A stretch of DNA of 64,000 bases. Origin: Planococcus sp. MSAK28401. GTDB taxonomy: Bacteria > Bacillota > Bacilli > Bacillales_A > Planococcaceae. Numbering within the stretch: the first letter of the stretch is position 1; the number at the start of each line of letters is the position of its first letter. Positions 54,028-63,300 of this stretch are shown here, piece after piece. The translations under genes and the position numbers were made by a program. Below the pieces are notes generated by a model. The model was not told where the DNA came from and did no database searches. It worked only from the letters and a program-made list of their open reading frames with translations. The stretch lies in the NCBI RefSeq assembly GCF_018283455.1, contig NZ_JAAMTH010000001.1:3019501-3083500 (forward strand), read 5' to 3'.

Positions 54028-54076
54028 GCAGCTAAGCGCTTTACAAAAGCTCACGAGCTTTCGATTGTGCAGCTGC
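54028..54076 (+). promoter_or_regulatory. structured leader upstream of the sortase gene
   Basis: GCAGC (54028-54032) pairs with GCTGC (54072-54076), enclosing a hairpin AAAGCT-CACG-AGCTTT (54046-54061). It lies 60 bases before the sortase start and resembles no riboswitch class I know; it is not followed by a T-tract. The rest of 53751-54027 shows no gene. Confidence 0.45.
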
Positions 54077-54137
54077 CTGAAATGACTCCTTAATAATGAA
54101 GCAATCAATCGTCGGACAACGAAAGGTGGATGTGCAG

Positions 54138-55124
54138 ATGAGACAATATTTAATCATGGGATTGGCCACAGCGCTTTGTATCACCTTATTTTTCATTTTA
54201 GATCCACTGAATGGAAATAATAATCCCGCAAAACCCGAAAGCAAACAGCAAGACACCGTCCAAACGGCAGCTAAACCAGCAGAACAGAAAACACCGAGCG
54301 AACGGCTAGACACACAATACAAAGACAAGATCGCTGAATTCCCGGTCCGTCCGGAACAGCAGGAAAAATTATCGGAACTGCGCCAAGAGCGGATGGACAA
54401 TCTTCAAGGCATGAAGCCGGTGCGCATTTCGATTCCTTCCATCGGCATCGATGCAGCGATTGAAGAAACCGGCGTGTTGGACAACGGCGAAATGGGCGTG
54501 CCGGAAGACGTCAATCAAGTTGGCTGGTTCGAACCTGGTTTTAAAGCCGGGGCAGAAGGAAACGCTGTACTGGCAGGACATGTCGACAGCCTTACCGGTC
54601 CCGCTGTCTTCTATGAATTAGATCAACTGGAAAAAGGCGATCAATTCACACTGACAGATGCAGACGGGCGCGAAATGGTGTTCGAAGTCCGCGGCACCTC
54701 GAGCTACATCACGGACGAAGCGCCAGTTGAAGAAATTTTCGGCCGCTCGGACCAGCGCATGGTCAACCTGATTACCTGTACCGGTGATTTTAACCGCGAC
54801 ATCGGCTCGCACGAAGAACGCCTCGTTGTATCAGCTGAACTCATCTCCGATTCTGCGATGAAACAGCAGGCACCCGGTGCTCCTGACAACCTGAAACTTA
54901 CTGCCACTGCCTTGTCATGGCATGCCGTGCGCGATGATGCCGTCATCGGCTACCGCGTCTACGAGGAAGACCTCGAGAGCGGCGAATCCAATCAAATTGC
55001 TACCGTATCATTATTCGAACGCAAAAGCATCCCGCTCGAAGCGGACGAATCCAAGCGTTATTATGTGGTATCCGTGAACGTCGACTTAAAAGAATCCAAG
55101 AAAGCTTATATACCTGAAGAATAG
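54138..55124 (+). CDS. class F sortase with C-terminal FN3 domain
   Basis: 328 residues from ATG 54138, preceded by AAAGGTGG; the frame opens 14 codons earlier without a site. A membrane anchor (about 4-22) is followed by a disordered linker (to about 90), then a sortase fold with catalytic His148 (AGHVDS), Cys214 (LITCTG) and Arg228 (ERLVV), the order of class F/E-like sortases. An FN3-like domain follows at about 245-322 (APGAPDNLKLTATALSW start), unusual for sortases. It should anchor surface proteins to peptidoglycan. The MPSTG protein at 57.8 kb is the obvious candidate substrate. Confidence 0.9.
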   Translation: MRQYLIMGLATALCITLFFILDPLNGNNNPAKPESKQQDTVQTAAKPAEQKTPSERLDTQYKDKIAEFPVRPEQQEKLSELRQERMDNLQGMKPVRISIPSIGIDAAIEETGVLDNGEMGVPEDVNQVGWFEPGFKAGAEGNAVLAGHVDSLTGPAVFYELDQLEKGDQFTLTDADGREMVFEVRGTSSYITDEAPVEEIFGRSDQRMVNLITCTGDFNRDIGSHEERLVVSAELISDSAMKQQAPGAPDNLKLTATALSWHAVRDDAVIGYRVYEEDLESGESNQIATVSLFERKSIPLEADESKRYYVVSVNVDLKESKKAYIPEE

Positions 55125-55128
55125 CGAA

Positions 55129-55164
55129 TCCCCTGTCCGGCGTTGCCGGGCAAGGGATTTTTTT
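55129..55164 (+). terminator. terminator of the sortase gene
   Basis: GC-rich hairpin around CCGGC-GTT-GCCGG followed by seven T. Confidence 0.82.
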
Positions 55165-55203
55165 AATGTAAGACAGGAAGTATGAAGTGAAAAGAAGTGA
55201 GCT

Positions 55204-55353
55204 GAAAAGCTTCCGCTTTTCGACTGCGTTTCAGGGGCACGCTTGGGGTTCGCAGGATGCGAATCATGCAGCTGAAGAGATGGAAACATTTATATGAAAA
55301 AGAAGAGATGGGAAAAGCTCTCGCTTTTCGACTGCGTTTCAGGGGCACGCTTG
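55204..55353. repeat. pair of 42-bp direct repeats with internal palindrome
   Basis: A 42-base block starts at 55204 and again at 55312 (period 108) with 40 of 42 bases identical. Each contains the palindrome GAAAAGC-4-GCTTTTC and the block GCGTTTCAGGGGCACGCTTG. Flanking text also resembles other intergenic copies seen in this bacterial group (from memory). No coding support. The stretch 55354-55616 holds nothing else recognisable. Confidence 0.7.
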
Positions 55354-55616
55354 CCGAGGGGCGGGTGTTGAGCCAATGTGCCAAAGAACGCGGCACATTT
55401 GTCTCGCCAGCCCGCGCGGTCCCTCAGGCGTCGGCCCCTTCCACTCCGTCTCTAGTTTTAGAAGTAAAAGAATTTTTCATGTACACTCAATTAAAAATGT
55501 GGAAATGCGTCATACTTTGCACCTCATGTCTTTTGTAGCAAAGAGAATGAGATTTTTTGGCCTAATCTTCAAACAAGCTATTCGGTTCAAGCACCAATTC
55601 GTCAGTTGCCACATCT

Positions 55617-56630
55617 CAGGAAGCGATTCCCCCACTAGCCGGCAACTAAATAAAGAAGCAGAACAATTTAAACAGTAAACGTCCAATGAAATCTTCTAGC
55701 CGCCGAGCGTAAAGGGGTGAGCCGATGCCGTAAGACAGGCGCTCTTCCTGGCTTATGGCAAGAGGCCAACCCAAAGCCCGGCGGCGACTACTAACCTGAA
55801 GCTTCAACAGAACAGCGAAACAATGCCACTTGCAAACCCTAGCTATCCTTAAACACGACTAGTCCAGGAAGCGATTTCCCCACTAGCCGGCAATTGCATA
55901 TAGAAGCAGATCTGATTAAACGCACACGAATCAACGAAATCTCCCAGCCGCCATGCGCCCAGGGTGAGCCGACGCAGTAAGACAAGTGTTCTTCTTGGCT
56001 TATGGCTAAAGGACAACCCAAAGCGGGGCGGCGACTACCAACATGAAACCCAAATCGAATCCCGAAACAGCTTCACACGTAAACTCTCACTAACTCAATT
56101 CCTTTACTGCTCAGGAAGCGATTCCCCCACTAGCCGGCAACTGCATATAGAAGCAGATCCATTTGAACAAACTGCACACAACGAAATCTCCAAGCTGCCA
56201 TGCGCCCAAGGTGAGCCGACGCAGTAAGACAAGTGTTCTTCTTGGCTTGCTGCTAAAGGCCAACCCCAAGCAAGGCGGCGACTAACAACATGAAACCCAA
56301 ATCGAATGCTGAAACAGCTTCACATGTAAACTCTCACTAACTCTATTCCTTTACTGCTCAGGAAGCGATTTCCCCACTAGCCGGCAATTGCATATAGAAG
56401 CAGATCTGATTAAACGCACACGAATCAACGAAATCTCCCAGCCGCCATGCGCCCAGGGTGAGCCGATGCAATAAGACAGGTGCTCTTCCTGGCTTATTGC
56501 AGGAGGCCAACCCCAAGCAAGGCGGCGACTACCAACATGAAACCCAACTCGAATGCCAAAACAGGTTCACATGCAAACTCTCACTACCTGCTCCACACTC
56601 GTCCCGGAAAGCGATTCTCAGATTCCAGCT
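55617..56630 (+). repeat. tandem array of four 247-bp repeat units (element on plus strand)
   Basis: Same element as at 23.4-24.0 kb, inverted. Hairpins start at 55727, 55974, 56221 and 56468, an exact 247-base period three times; a fifth copy starts in phase at 56605 with GGAAAGCGATTC and stops. Each unit: GGAAGCGATT(T/C)CCCCACTAG, CCGGCAA, GAAATCTCC, stem GCCGCC, GGGTGAGCCGA, 33-base hairpin, GGCCAACCC, GGCGGC, then a spacer that is itself conserved in units 2-4 (AAACTCTCACTAACTC). Paired blocks covary between copies. The element lies 3' of the sortase gene on the same strand. Frames inside have no ribosome sites. Confidence 0.9.
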
Positions 56631-56688
56631 TCAGGCAATAGAAACTCACCGTCCCCACAACCTTCAGCTCACCCCAAGCGAAGAAGGA

Positions 56689-57558
56689 TCAACTCCCTTT
56701 CTTAAAGCTCAGCGTCGTAACCGTCAAAAGAATAATAACCATGCCGATTATTTGGACAATGGCCAACTCGTCGCCGAGCAAAATCAAGCCAAATAACGAA
56801 GCGGTCACCGGCTCCACCATCGCAATGATGGAAGCAGTAGAAGGCGCGGTCCGTTCGATACCGATTGTATAAAGCGCAAAAGACAGGCCTGCGCCAACAA
56901 TCCCGATCGCAATAAACCACCCCACATCGCTAGAACTGAACACTGAAGCTGCTTCCTGGAAATCGACAAACCATGCCAAAACGGCACAGAAAGCAATAAA
57001 AGCCAGTGTTAACACCATTTGCGGCTTGCCTTTTTCAGAAGCATTTTTGAATCCGAAAATGAATAACGCATAGGACAGCCCTGCGCCTAAGCCGGTGGCG
57101 ACGCCAATGAAATTGACAGCGGAAGATCCAGTATCATAGGCTTTGGTCAATAGCACGATGCCGGCAAGAACACTGAAAATGCAGCCCCATTTAAACCACG
57201 TCGATCGTTCCAAGCGAAACAAAAAAGAAATAAGCAGAACAAACAAGGGGGCAGTATACATCAAGGTCGCAGCGATCGGAACGCTGGTCGACTCGATACT
57301 CAGAAAATAAAACGTAAAGTTTCCCGCTACCCCAATGCCCGCTACAATCGACCATAAGATTAAGCGAAGGGAAAAATCCCTTTTTTCAGTCTTGCTTAAC
57401 AAAAACCAGCCCGCAAAACAAACCAGGCCAATGGAGCCACGGTAAAAGGAAATGACCAACGGATCCCAGCCTTTACTCAATAGGATATCCGCCAAGCCTC
57501 CTGTAATCCCCCAACAAACTGCCGCCAAAATGATCATCGTGATTCCTGCATATTTCAT
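56689..57558 (-). CDS. EamA/DMT-family permease
   Basis: 289 residues, ten membrane segments from two EamA repeats (about 5-135 and 148-285). Typical stretches are AAVCWGITGGLADILLSKGWD, FYFLSIESTSVPIAATLMYT and RTAPSTASIIAMVEPVTASLFG. Drug/metabolite transporters of this type export amino acids or other metabolites; the substrate is unknown. It stands alone, with its stop directly beside the second repeat array and no clear terminator in between. Confidence 0.88.
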   Translation of the reverse strand: MKYAGITMIILAAVCWGITGGLADILLSKGWDPLVISFYRGSIGLVCFAGWFLLSKTEKRDFSLRLILWSIVAGIGVAGNFTFYFLSIESTSVPIAATLMYTAPLFVLLISFLFRLERSTWFKWGCIFSVLAGIVLLTKAYDTGSSAVNFIGVATGLGAGLSYALFIFGFKNASEKGKPQMVLTLAFIAFCAVLAWFVDFQEAASVFSSSDVGWFIAIGIVGAGLSFALYTIGIERTAPSTASIIAMVEPVTASLFGLILLGDELAIVQIIGMVIILLTVTTLSFKKGS

Positions 57559-57726
57559 AACAGCCCCACCTATTCACAGTATTGTCGGCCGATACATGTT
57601 CCGCCATGCACTGCCCATTTCCCCTACCATTGCCAGCGCATGTTTCCCCTAAACTTTTTCCAGTTAATTAATTTCAAAATTTCCTTGTCAACACGTCCCA
57701 TCCTGACTTTCTAGCTTTTTCCATAG

Positions 57727-57760
57727 AAAAAACCGGGGAGGCATTAGCCTCTCCGGTTTT
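57727..57760 (-). terminator. terminator of the MPSTG surface protein gene
   Basis: AAAACCGG-GAGGC/GCCTC-CCGGTTTT hairpin, 18 bases after the stop. Confidence 0.9.
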
Positions 57761-57777
57761 CAACAATTTTCGCTATA

Positions 57778-59142
57778 TTATTGTTTTCTTGTGCGGACAG
57801 CGACTGTCGTGATTAACGCTGCGAGCAATAGTCCAGCCAATACCCATAGGTAAGGAGCTGTTGAGTTAGCGCTCATTCCGCCCATTCCTGTTGAAGGCAT
57901 TTCAGACGGCATTGCTCCTTCGCCGAATTCTTCAGGGAATTGGTCAGTGATCGCTGCAGACAATCCAGCAGCTGGCATTGTCATGTGTGCGTAAGCTTCA
58001 CGAATTGAAGCGTAAGCTGTTTCATAATCTCCAGCTACGTAGCTGTCGAATGCTGTCAGCAATTGCTCAACATGCTCTGTCAAGCCTGCTTCAAGTGCAT
58101 CAGCCGGTACGCGGCCTTCTGTAGCTGAATCCAAGAATGCTGCTTGGTCCACAATGTATTGATCCAATTCAGCTCGTGCTTGTTCTTGCCCTTCTTCGTT
58201 GCCTTCACCTGTTGCTGTTACATAGTCAACGAAATAGCCGATATGGGATTTCCATGTTTCTTCAAACTGCGCTCCAGCTTCTTCGCCGTAAACAGAACCG
58301 ACTGCTGCAGAAAGGTCATCTGCGTTCGCCAAAAGGGCTGCCGCTGCCTGGTCGAAGCTTTCCGCTCCATCAGCACCGTCTTGCATCGCCATTGCCGCAA
58401 GTCCAGCGTGTTCTGTAAACGTCATATTCAATCCTGCACGCAGGTCTACTGCTGGTGTATCAGGGTTTGTGTTATCGAACTTCTCAGGGAACTGGTCCGT
58501 GATAGCGATCGACAATGTTTCTGCAAACATGCTCATGTGGTGGATGGATTCGCGCTCCCACTCATAAGCTGTTTCGAAGTCACCTTCTACATATGCATCA
58601 AATGCACCGATCAATTGGTCTACGTGTACATCAAGGCCTTCTACGACTGCTTTTTCAGACAAACGTCCTTCTGTAGCAGTATCGAAGAATTTCGCTTGCT
58701 CTACTTTGTATTCTTCAAGTTCAGCGAGGGCTTGCTCTTTGCCTTCTTCATTGCCTTCTGCAGTTGCTGTTACATAATCAACGAAATAGCCGATATGTGA
58801 CTGCCAGATAGCATCGAATTGCTCTCCGCCTTCTTCACCGTAGACCGAAGCGACTGCCGCTTTCAAATCTTCAGCGTTTGCCAGTAATGCGCCGGACGCC
58901 TGGTCGAAATCTTCTGCTCCATCCACGCCTTTACGCATCGCTTCAACTGCAAGGAAAGCGTGCTCAGTTAATACTGTATCGAGTGCGATGCGAAGTTCCG
59001 CTGCTTTCGTTGCTGTCGGCGCCTCCATCTGCTGAGTCGATTCACCGTGTCCGCCTCCGTGGCTGTCTGCAAGTGCTGCTGTCGGTACTAGTAGGGATAA
59101 GCTTAGTGGTAGTGCCACCATTAATTTGTTCATTTTCATCAT
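57778..59142 (-). CDS. wall-anchored protein with duplicated His-patterned helical domain and MPSTG signal
   Basis: 454 residues, GAGGAG six bases before the ATG. Signal peptide (about 1-25), then two homologous helical domains (about 43-210 and 230-395) of about 165 residues with the same markers: LTEH/FTEH, (Q/K)SHIGYFVDYVTAT, (D/E)HV(D/E)QL, and HM near the end. At 415-419 lies MPSTG, followed by a membrane segment and the positive tail RTRKQ, i.e. an LPXTG-like cell-wall sorting signal. No family function is known to me. Regular His and Glu at helical spacing suggest a metal or haem site in each domain. Confidence 0.8.
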   Translation of the reverse strand: MMKMNKLMVALPLSLSLLVPTAALADSHGGGHGESTQQMEAPTATKAAELRIALDTVLTEHAFLAVEAMRKGVDGAEDFDQASGALLANAEDLKAAVASVYGEEGGEQFDAIWQSHIGYFVDYVTATAEGNEEGKEQALAELEEYKVEQAKFFDTATEGRLSEKAVVEGLDVHVDQLIGAFDAYVEGDFETAYEWERESIHHMSMFAETLSIAITDQFPEKFDNTNPDTPAVDLRAGLNMTFTEHAGLAAMAMQDGADGAESFDQAAAALLANADDLSAAVGSVYGEEAGAQFEETWKSHIGYFVDYVTATGEGNEEGQEQARAELDQYIVDQAAFLDSATEGRVPADALEAGLTEHVEQLLTAFDSYVAGDYETAYASIREAYAHMTMPAAGLSAAITDQFPEEFGEGAMPSEMPSTGMGGMSANSTAPYLWVLAGLLLAALITTVAVRTRKQ

Positions 59143-59305
59143 CCATCACTCCTCAGTTGTTTTTATTGTTCTACTAGCTCAACGGAAGGGAGATCAGTTT
59201 AGATCACTTTTTTTAAAAAAACTTTTTAAATTGCCAGAATCCATTTATTTCACGGAAGACATCAATGCTATGCTAGATGAAAATGAATGGACAGGAGCGA
59301 CACTT

Positions 59306-59776
59306 ATGCAGCCTTATTGCGCACAAGTATTTCATCAATTGGAACTGCTCGTTAACTCGTCGGGCGAATTGATCTCTTCTATAGAAGAAAGCGACTGGGA
59401 GGTGCGGCCGACTGCAGGAAAATTTTCGGTCGGCGAACTCATCGGCCATCTCGCGCTTATCTGCGAAGCAGACTTGCGCATTGCAGGTGGAGCCGGCGAA
59501 TCCGAAATGCGTGCATTCTATAGTGGCAAAACGCCACATTCGAAAGAACAAGCCCTTATTGAATTGGCGCATGGCTTCGAATGGCTCAAAACCGCTTACC
59601 TTCCATTAGATGAAAGCCAGCTCCAGAAAATCCACATCGCGTATTGGGGTGTCAGTTACAGCCGTTTCGAATGGCTGCTCGAAACGCTGGTCCACCTCGC
59701 CCATCATCGCGGGCAATTGCATTCCATGATCGTCCATGGCCTCGGCAAGCAGCCAAACGTTCAACTGTTTGAATAA
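59306..59776 (+). CDS. DinB-superfamily protein
   Basis: 156 residues from ATG 59306 (AGGAG eight bases upstream); the frame opens 60 codons earlier but that part has no site and overlaps the divergent gene's promoter region. A four-helix DinB/YfiT bundle: VGELIGHLALICEADLRIA (about 48-66) supplies the first metal His, and ETLVHLAHHRGQLHSMI (about 128-144) the other two. The family uses divalent metals, often as thiol-dependent transferases or hydrolases; this member's substrate is unknown. Confidence 0.87.
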   Translation: MQPYCAQVFHQLELLVNSSGELISSIEESDWEVRPTAGKFSVGELIGHLALICEADLRIAGGAGESEMRAFYSGKTPHSKEQALIELAHGFEWLKTAYLPLDESQLQKIHIAYWGVSYSRFEWLLETLVHLAHHRGQLHSMIVHGLGKQPNVQLFE

Positions 59777-59872
59777 AGCTACAGAATTTACCAGTAGTTA
59801 GCATACATTTTTTTGGTTTTGGGTATGGACAAAGACCTAGTCGAAAATTCAAAGAAAGCCAGGTGCATTTAA

Positions 59873-60172
59873 ATGTCTACATTAGAACACCCTGATCTAT
59901 CTCGCATTCAAGAACTCGATCCGAATACACTCGGTGAAAAATTCCCCGTTCGTCGCCGAATCGTCGAAACTACGCTGTACTCAGCTTACTTCGTCCCAAC
60001 TCAAGGAACACAAGGCCCGCCTTATGACATTCTCGTCATCGACCACCTTCCCGTCACGCCGGTTACTGCTTTTATCTGGTGCCGGCGCATCCAAGGCACC
60101 GGAACGAAAATGGAAGTCGTCAAAGAAATCACAAATGCACTCGACTATATGCGAAAGCGGCGTGATAGCTAA
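59873..60172 (+). CDS. hypothetical protein
   Basis: 99 residues with AGGTG eight bases before the ATG. Small soluble protein, not recognised. Alternating beta-rich stretches (RRRIVETTLYSAYFVP, PYDILVIDHLPVTPV) suggest a compact alpha/beta fold and the C-terminus is a basic helix (EITNALDYMRKRRDS). It lies 96 bases downstream of the DinB gene, with no terminator between them, so the two may be cotranscribed. Confidence 0.7.
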   Translation: MSTLEHPDLSRIQELDPNTLGEKFPVRRRIVETTLYSAYFVPTQGTQGPPYDILVIDHLPVTPVTAFIWCRRIQGTGTKMEVVKEITNALDYMRKRRDS

Positions 60173-60289
60173 GCCCACTGCCTGCAACTCATAACAGCTT
60201 TTTATTTTCTTTTAACGATTGCCATAAATTTCTTTTAAATATAACTTTTATGGGTATTTTCTCTGTACTTTTGTACCGCTTAAATGGGG

Positions 60290-60295
60290 TATAAT
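60290..60295 (+). promoter_or_regulatory. likely -10 of the GGDEF-EAL gene
   Basis: Consensus TATAAT 37 bases before the start codon; the -35 region (ACTTTT at 17 bases) is poor. Confidence 0.45.
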
Positions 60296-60331
60296 AGTCC
60301 TCACAATATGATTACGAAAGGACTGTTTCAC

Positions 60332-63300
60332 ATGCCTCTCGAATTTGCGCGCCTGGTTTTCATGGCTTTTTCCGTCTTGACGGCCACCGCCGCTTCCTAT
60401 ATCGCCCTCCTATTGATTGGCCGCATCGCCGATCGAAGCCGCAAACATCCGCTATGGTGGGTCGGCGGCAGCTCGCTGGTGTTTGGCACGGGTATTTTTT
60501 CTATGCATTTTATCGGAATCCTTACCTATCATTCTGCAGCGCCGGTCCAATACGACCCCATTTTATTGAGTATTTCACTCCTTGGGGCGATCGGTGCCGC
60601 TTTTCCGGCTTTTTATGTATTGCAGACCTCCCATCCGCCGAAGAGCCATTTGTACTTTAGCGGATTTGCCATTGGGTTCGGCGTTTTGTTCATGCATTAT
60701 ATCGGCGATGCCGCCGCCCAAGTACCAGGGGACCCACAATTTAATCTCATGCCATTTTTATTATCCATCGCCGTGGCATTCGTTTTTTCTTTTGCCGCTT
60801 TGCGGATTTTCTCCCGCAACCGCAAACGGCCGGACTCGCCAGGAAGAAAATTCCAAAGCGCTATTATTCTTGGGCTGACGATTTCCGCTGTCCATTATAT
60901 CGGGATGCAGGCGGTCAGCTATTCTACTTTACCGACAGGAACAGCTTCCTTTAACGATATGGGCTTGGCTTTTGTTATATCAGCACTGATTCTATTATTG
61001 CTGGCCATTGCCGGTTATTTGGCGTTCCTTGACCGTAAACAATTAATCAACGAACAACTTTATTTGAGCAAGATCCGCGAAAGCGAACGGCGTTTCCGCA
61101 AACTTGCGGAAATGTCTACAGAAGCAATTGCCATTCACAGCGGCGGAAAGCTATTGTATGTCAACAATGCCTGCTTGCAAATGTTTGATGAAACCGATGC
61201 AGATAAATTGATCGGCACTGCCGTACTCGATTATGTCCACCCCCAATACCGTGAAATAGCGAAGTCACGCATTGCCTCCATGAATCAGGGGCTCAGCACT
61301 CCGCCCGCAGAACAAGTATGGGTTACGCCGAAAGGCACAACACATGAAGTCGAAGTGACCGGCATGGGGATAGAGTTCGAAGGTGAAGCAGCCGTGCAGC
61401 TATTGATTCGTGATATTACAGAACAAAAGAAAGTTGCACGCGAACTTGAATACAATCGCCAACGCTACGAATCGCTGTTTCAAAACAATTCGGATGGCAT
61501 CTTTTCCTTGGATCCTGCTGGAAAACTTGTTGATACGAATGTCTCTTTTGAGCGCCTGCTCGGCTATAGCAGCGACGAACTCACCTCAGTGCCATTGCGT
61601 GAATTGATTGAAGAATGCCAACTGGATGCCACGAGAGTAAAGTTCCTGCTTGCGCTTGAAGGCATCACGCAACATTATGAAACACTCGGCATCCACAAAT
61701 CCGGCCATCGTATTTCCTTGCGCGTCACCCACATGCCAATCGTGACGGACGGGACTGTCACCGGGGTTTACGGCATTGCCAAAGATATTTCAGCCGAAAA
61801 AAGAGCCCTCGCCCTCTTAGCGGAGAGCGAAGAGAAATACCGCTCGTTGTTCGACTATAATTTGGACGCCGTTTTTGAATTGGATAACTCCGGACACTTC
61901 GTCCACGCCAATTCGATGACAGAGGAATTGAGCGATTATACGCGTGATGAACTGATCGGACTTACATTCGCTCCGCTCATTGCAGAAAATCTTGAGCGTG
62001 TGCAAGGCTTTTTCCTCTTGGCTCTTTCAGGGGAAGCTGTCAATTTCGAACAGCGCATCAAACGGAAAGACGGGGAAATCATCGAGGTGGATATCAATGC
62101 CGTGCCAAAACACAGGAACGGCGAAATCGATGGCGTCTTTGCCATCGTCCGTGACATTACGGAAAAAAAGGCGACCGAACAGGAAATCAACCGCCTCGCT
62201 TTCACCGATCAGCTGACAGGGCTTCCGAATCGCCATTGGTTTTATCAAAATATCCGCGAGGTTTTGGCACGAACTCAAGCGCAGAACCAGAAAATCGCCG
62301 TGCTTTTAGTGGATTTCGATGACTTTAAAAACGTTAATGACCTGCTTGGGCATTTCGGCGGTGACCAATTCTTGAAAATTGTCGCCAACCGCATCCACTC
62401 CTGTCTTGGTCCCAAGGACGCCATCTCACGTTTTGGCGGCGATGAATTCATTATCGTCTCGGAAAATACGACCGAGCCTCAAGCCCATGCGCTTGCCCAA
62501 ACGATTCTTCGCGTAATGCGTGAGCCGGTTCAACTGCTCGGACAGGAATTTTCGGTGACTTTAAGCATCGGCATCGCTTTCCAGAAAGGTTCAGAAAGTG
62601 ACGGAGAAGAACTGATTAAGGAAGCCGATTTCGCGATGTATTCAGCAAAGGAAAACGGAAAGAATAATGTACAGGTATTTACGCACGAACTCGACAGTCA
62701 AATGACACGCAAAAGCCAGATGGAACAAGCGCTGAAAAAAGCAATCGATGAGCAGCAATTCGCGCTCCACTACCAGCCGCAAATCAATTTGGCGAGCGGC
62801 GAAGTCATCGGCTACGAAGCGCTGCTGCGCTGGCAATCGCCGTTCGGCAATGTACCGCCATCTGAATTCATCCCGATCGCAGAAGAAACCGGTTTGATTG
62901 TGCCGATCGGGGAATGGGCGCTCCGCCAAGCTTGCCGGGACAGCAAAGAGTTTTGCGCACTTGGCCATGCGGCGGAGAAAATTTCGGTCAATGTCTCGGC
63001 GCGCCAATTCAAGGACCCGGACTTCAGCGAAAAAGTGCAAGCCATCTTCGAACACGAACAAGTCGACCCCCGGCGCTTTGAAATCGAAATTACGGAAAGC
63101 GTCATGCTCGACATCGAACAATCTTCACGCATTATCTGCGAGCTGAAAGCGCTCGGTTTGCGCATCGCCATCGATGATTTCGGCGCTGGCTATTCGTCGC
63201 TGAACGTTGTCAAAAATGTCGAAATCGATACCTTGAAAATCGATAAATCCTTAATCGATGAAGTGCTCATCAACCGGCGCAACTTGTTCATCCTCGCCGC

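Noticed and set aside
55964..56227. Frames of 80-110 codons inside the second repeat array
   Set aside because: They lack ribosome sites and differ in frame between units, so the repeat is not a repeated gene.
59806..59826. SigB promoter before the hypothetical gene at 59873
   Set aside because: GGGTAT is present, but no GTTT box lies 12-15 bases upstream.
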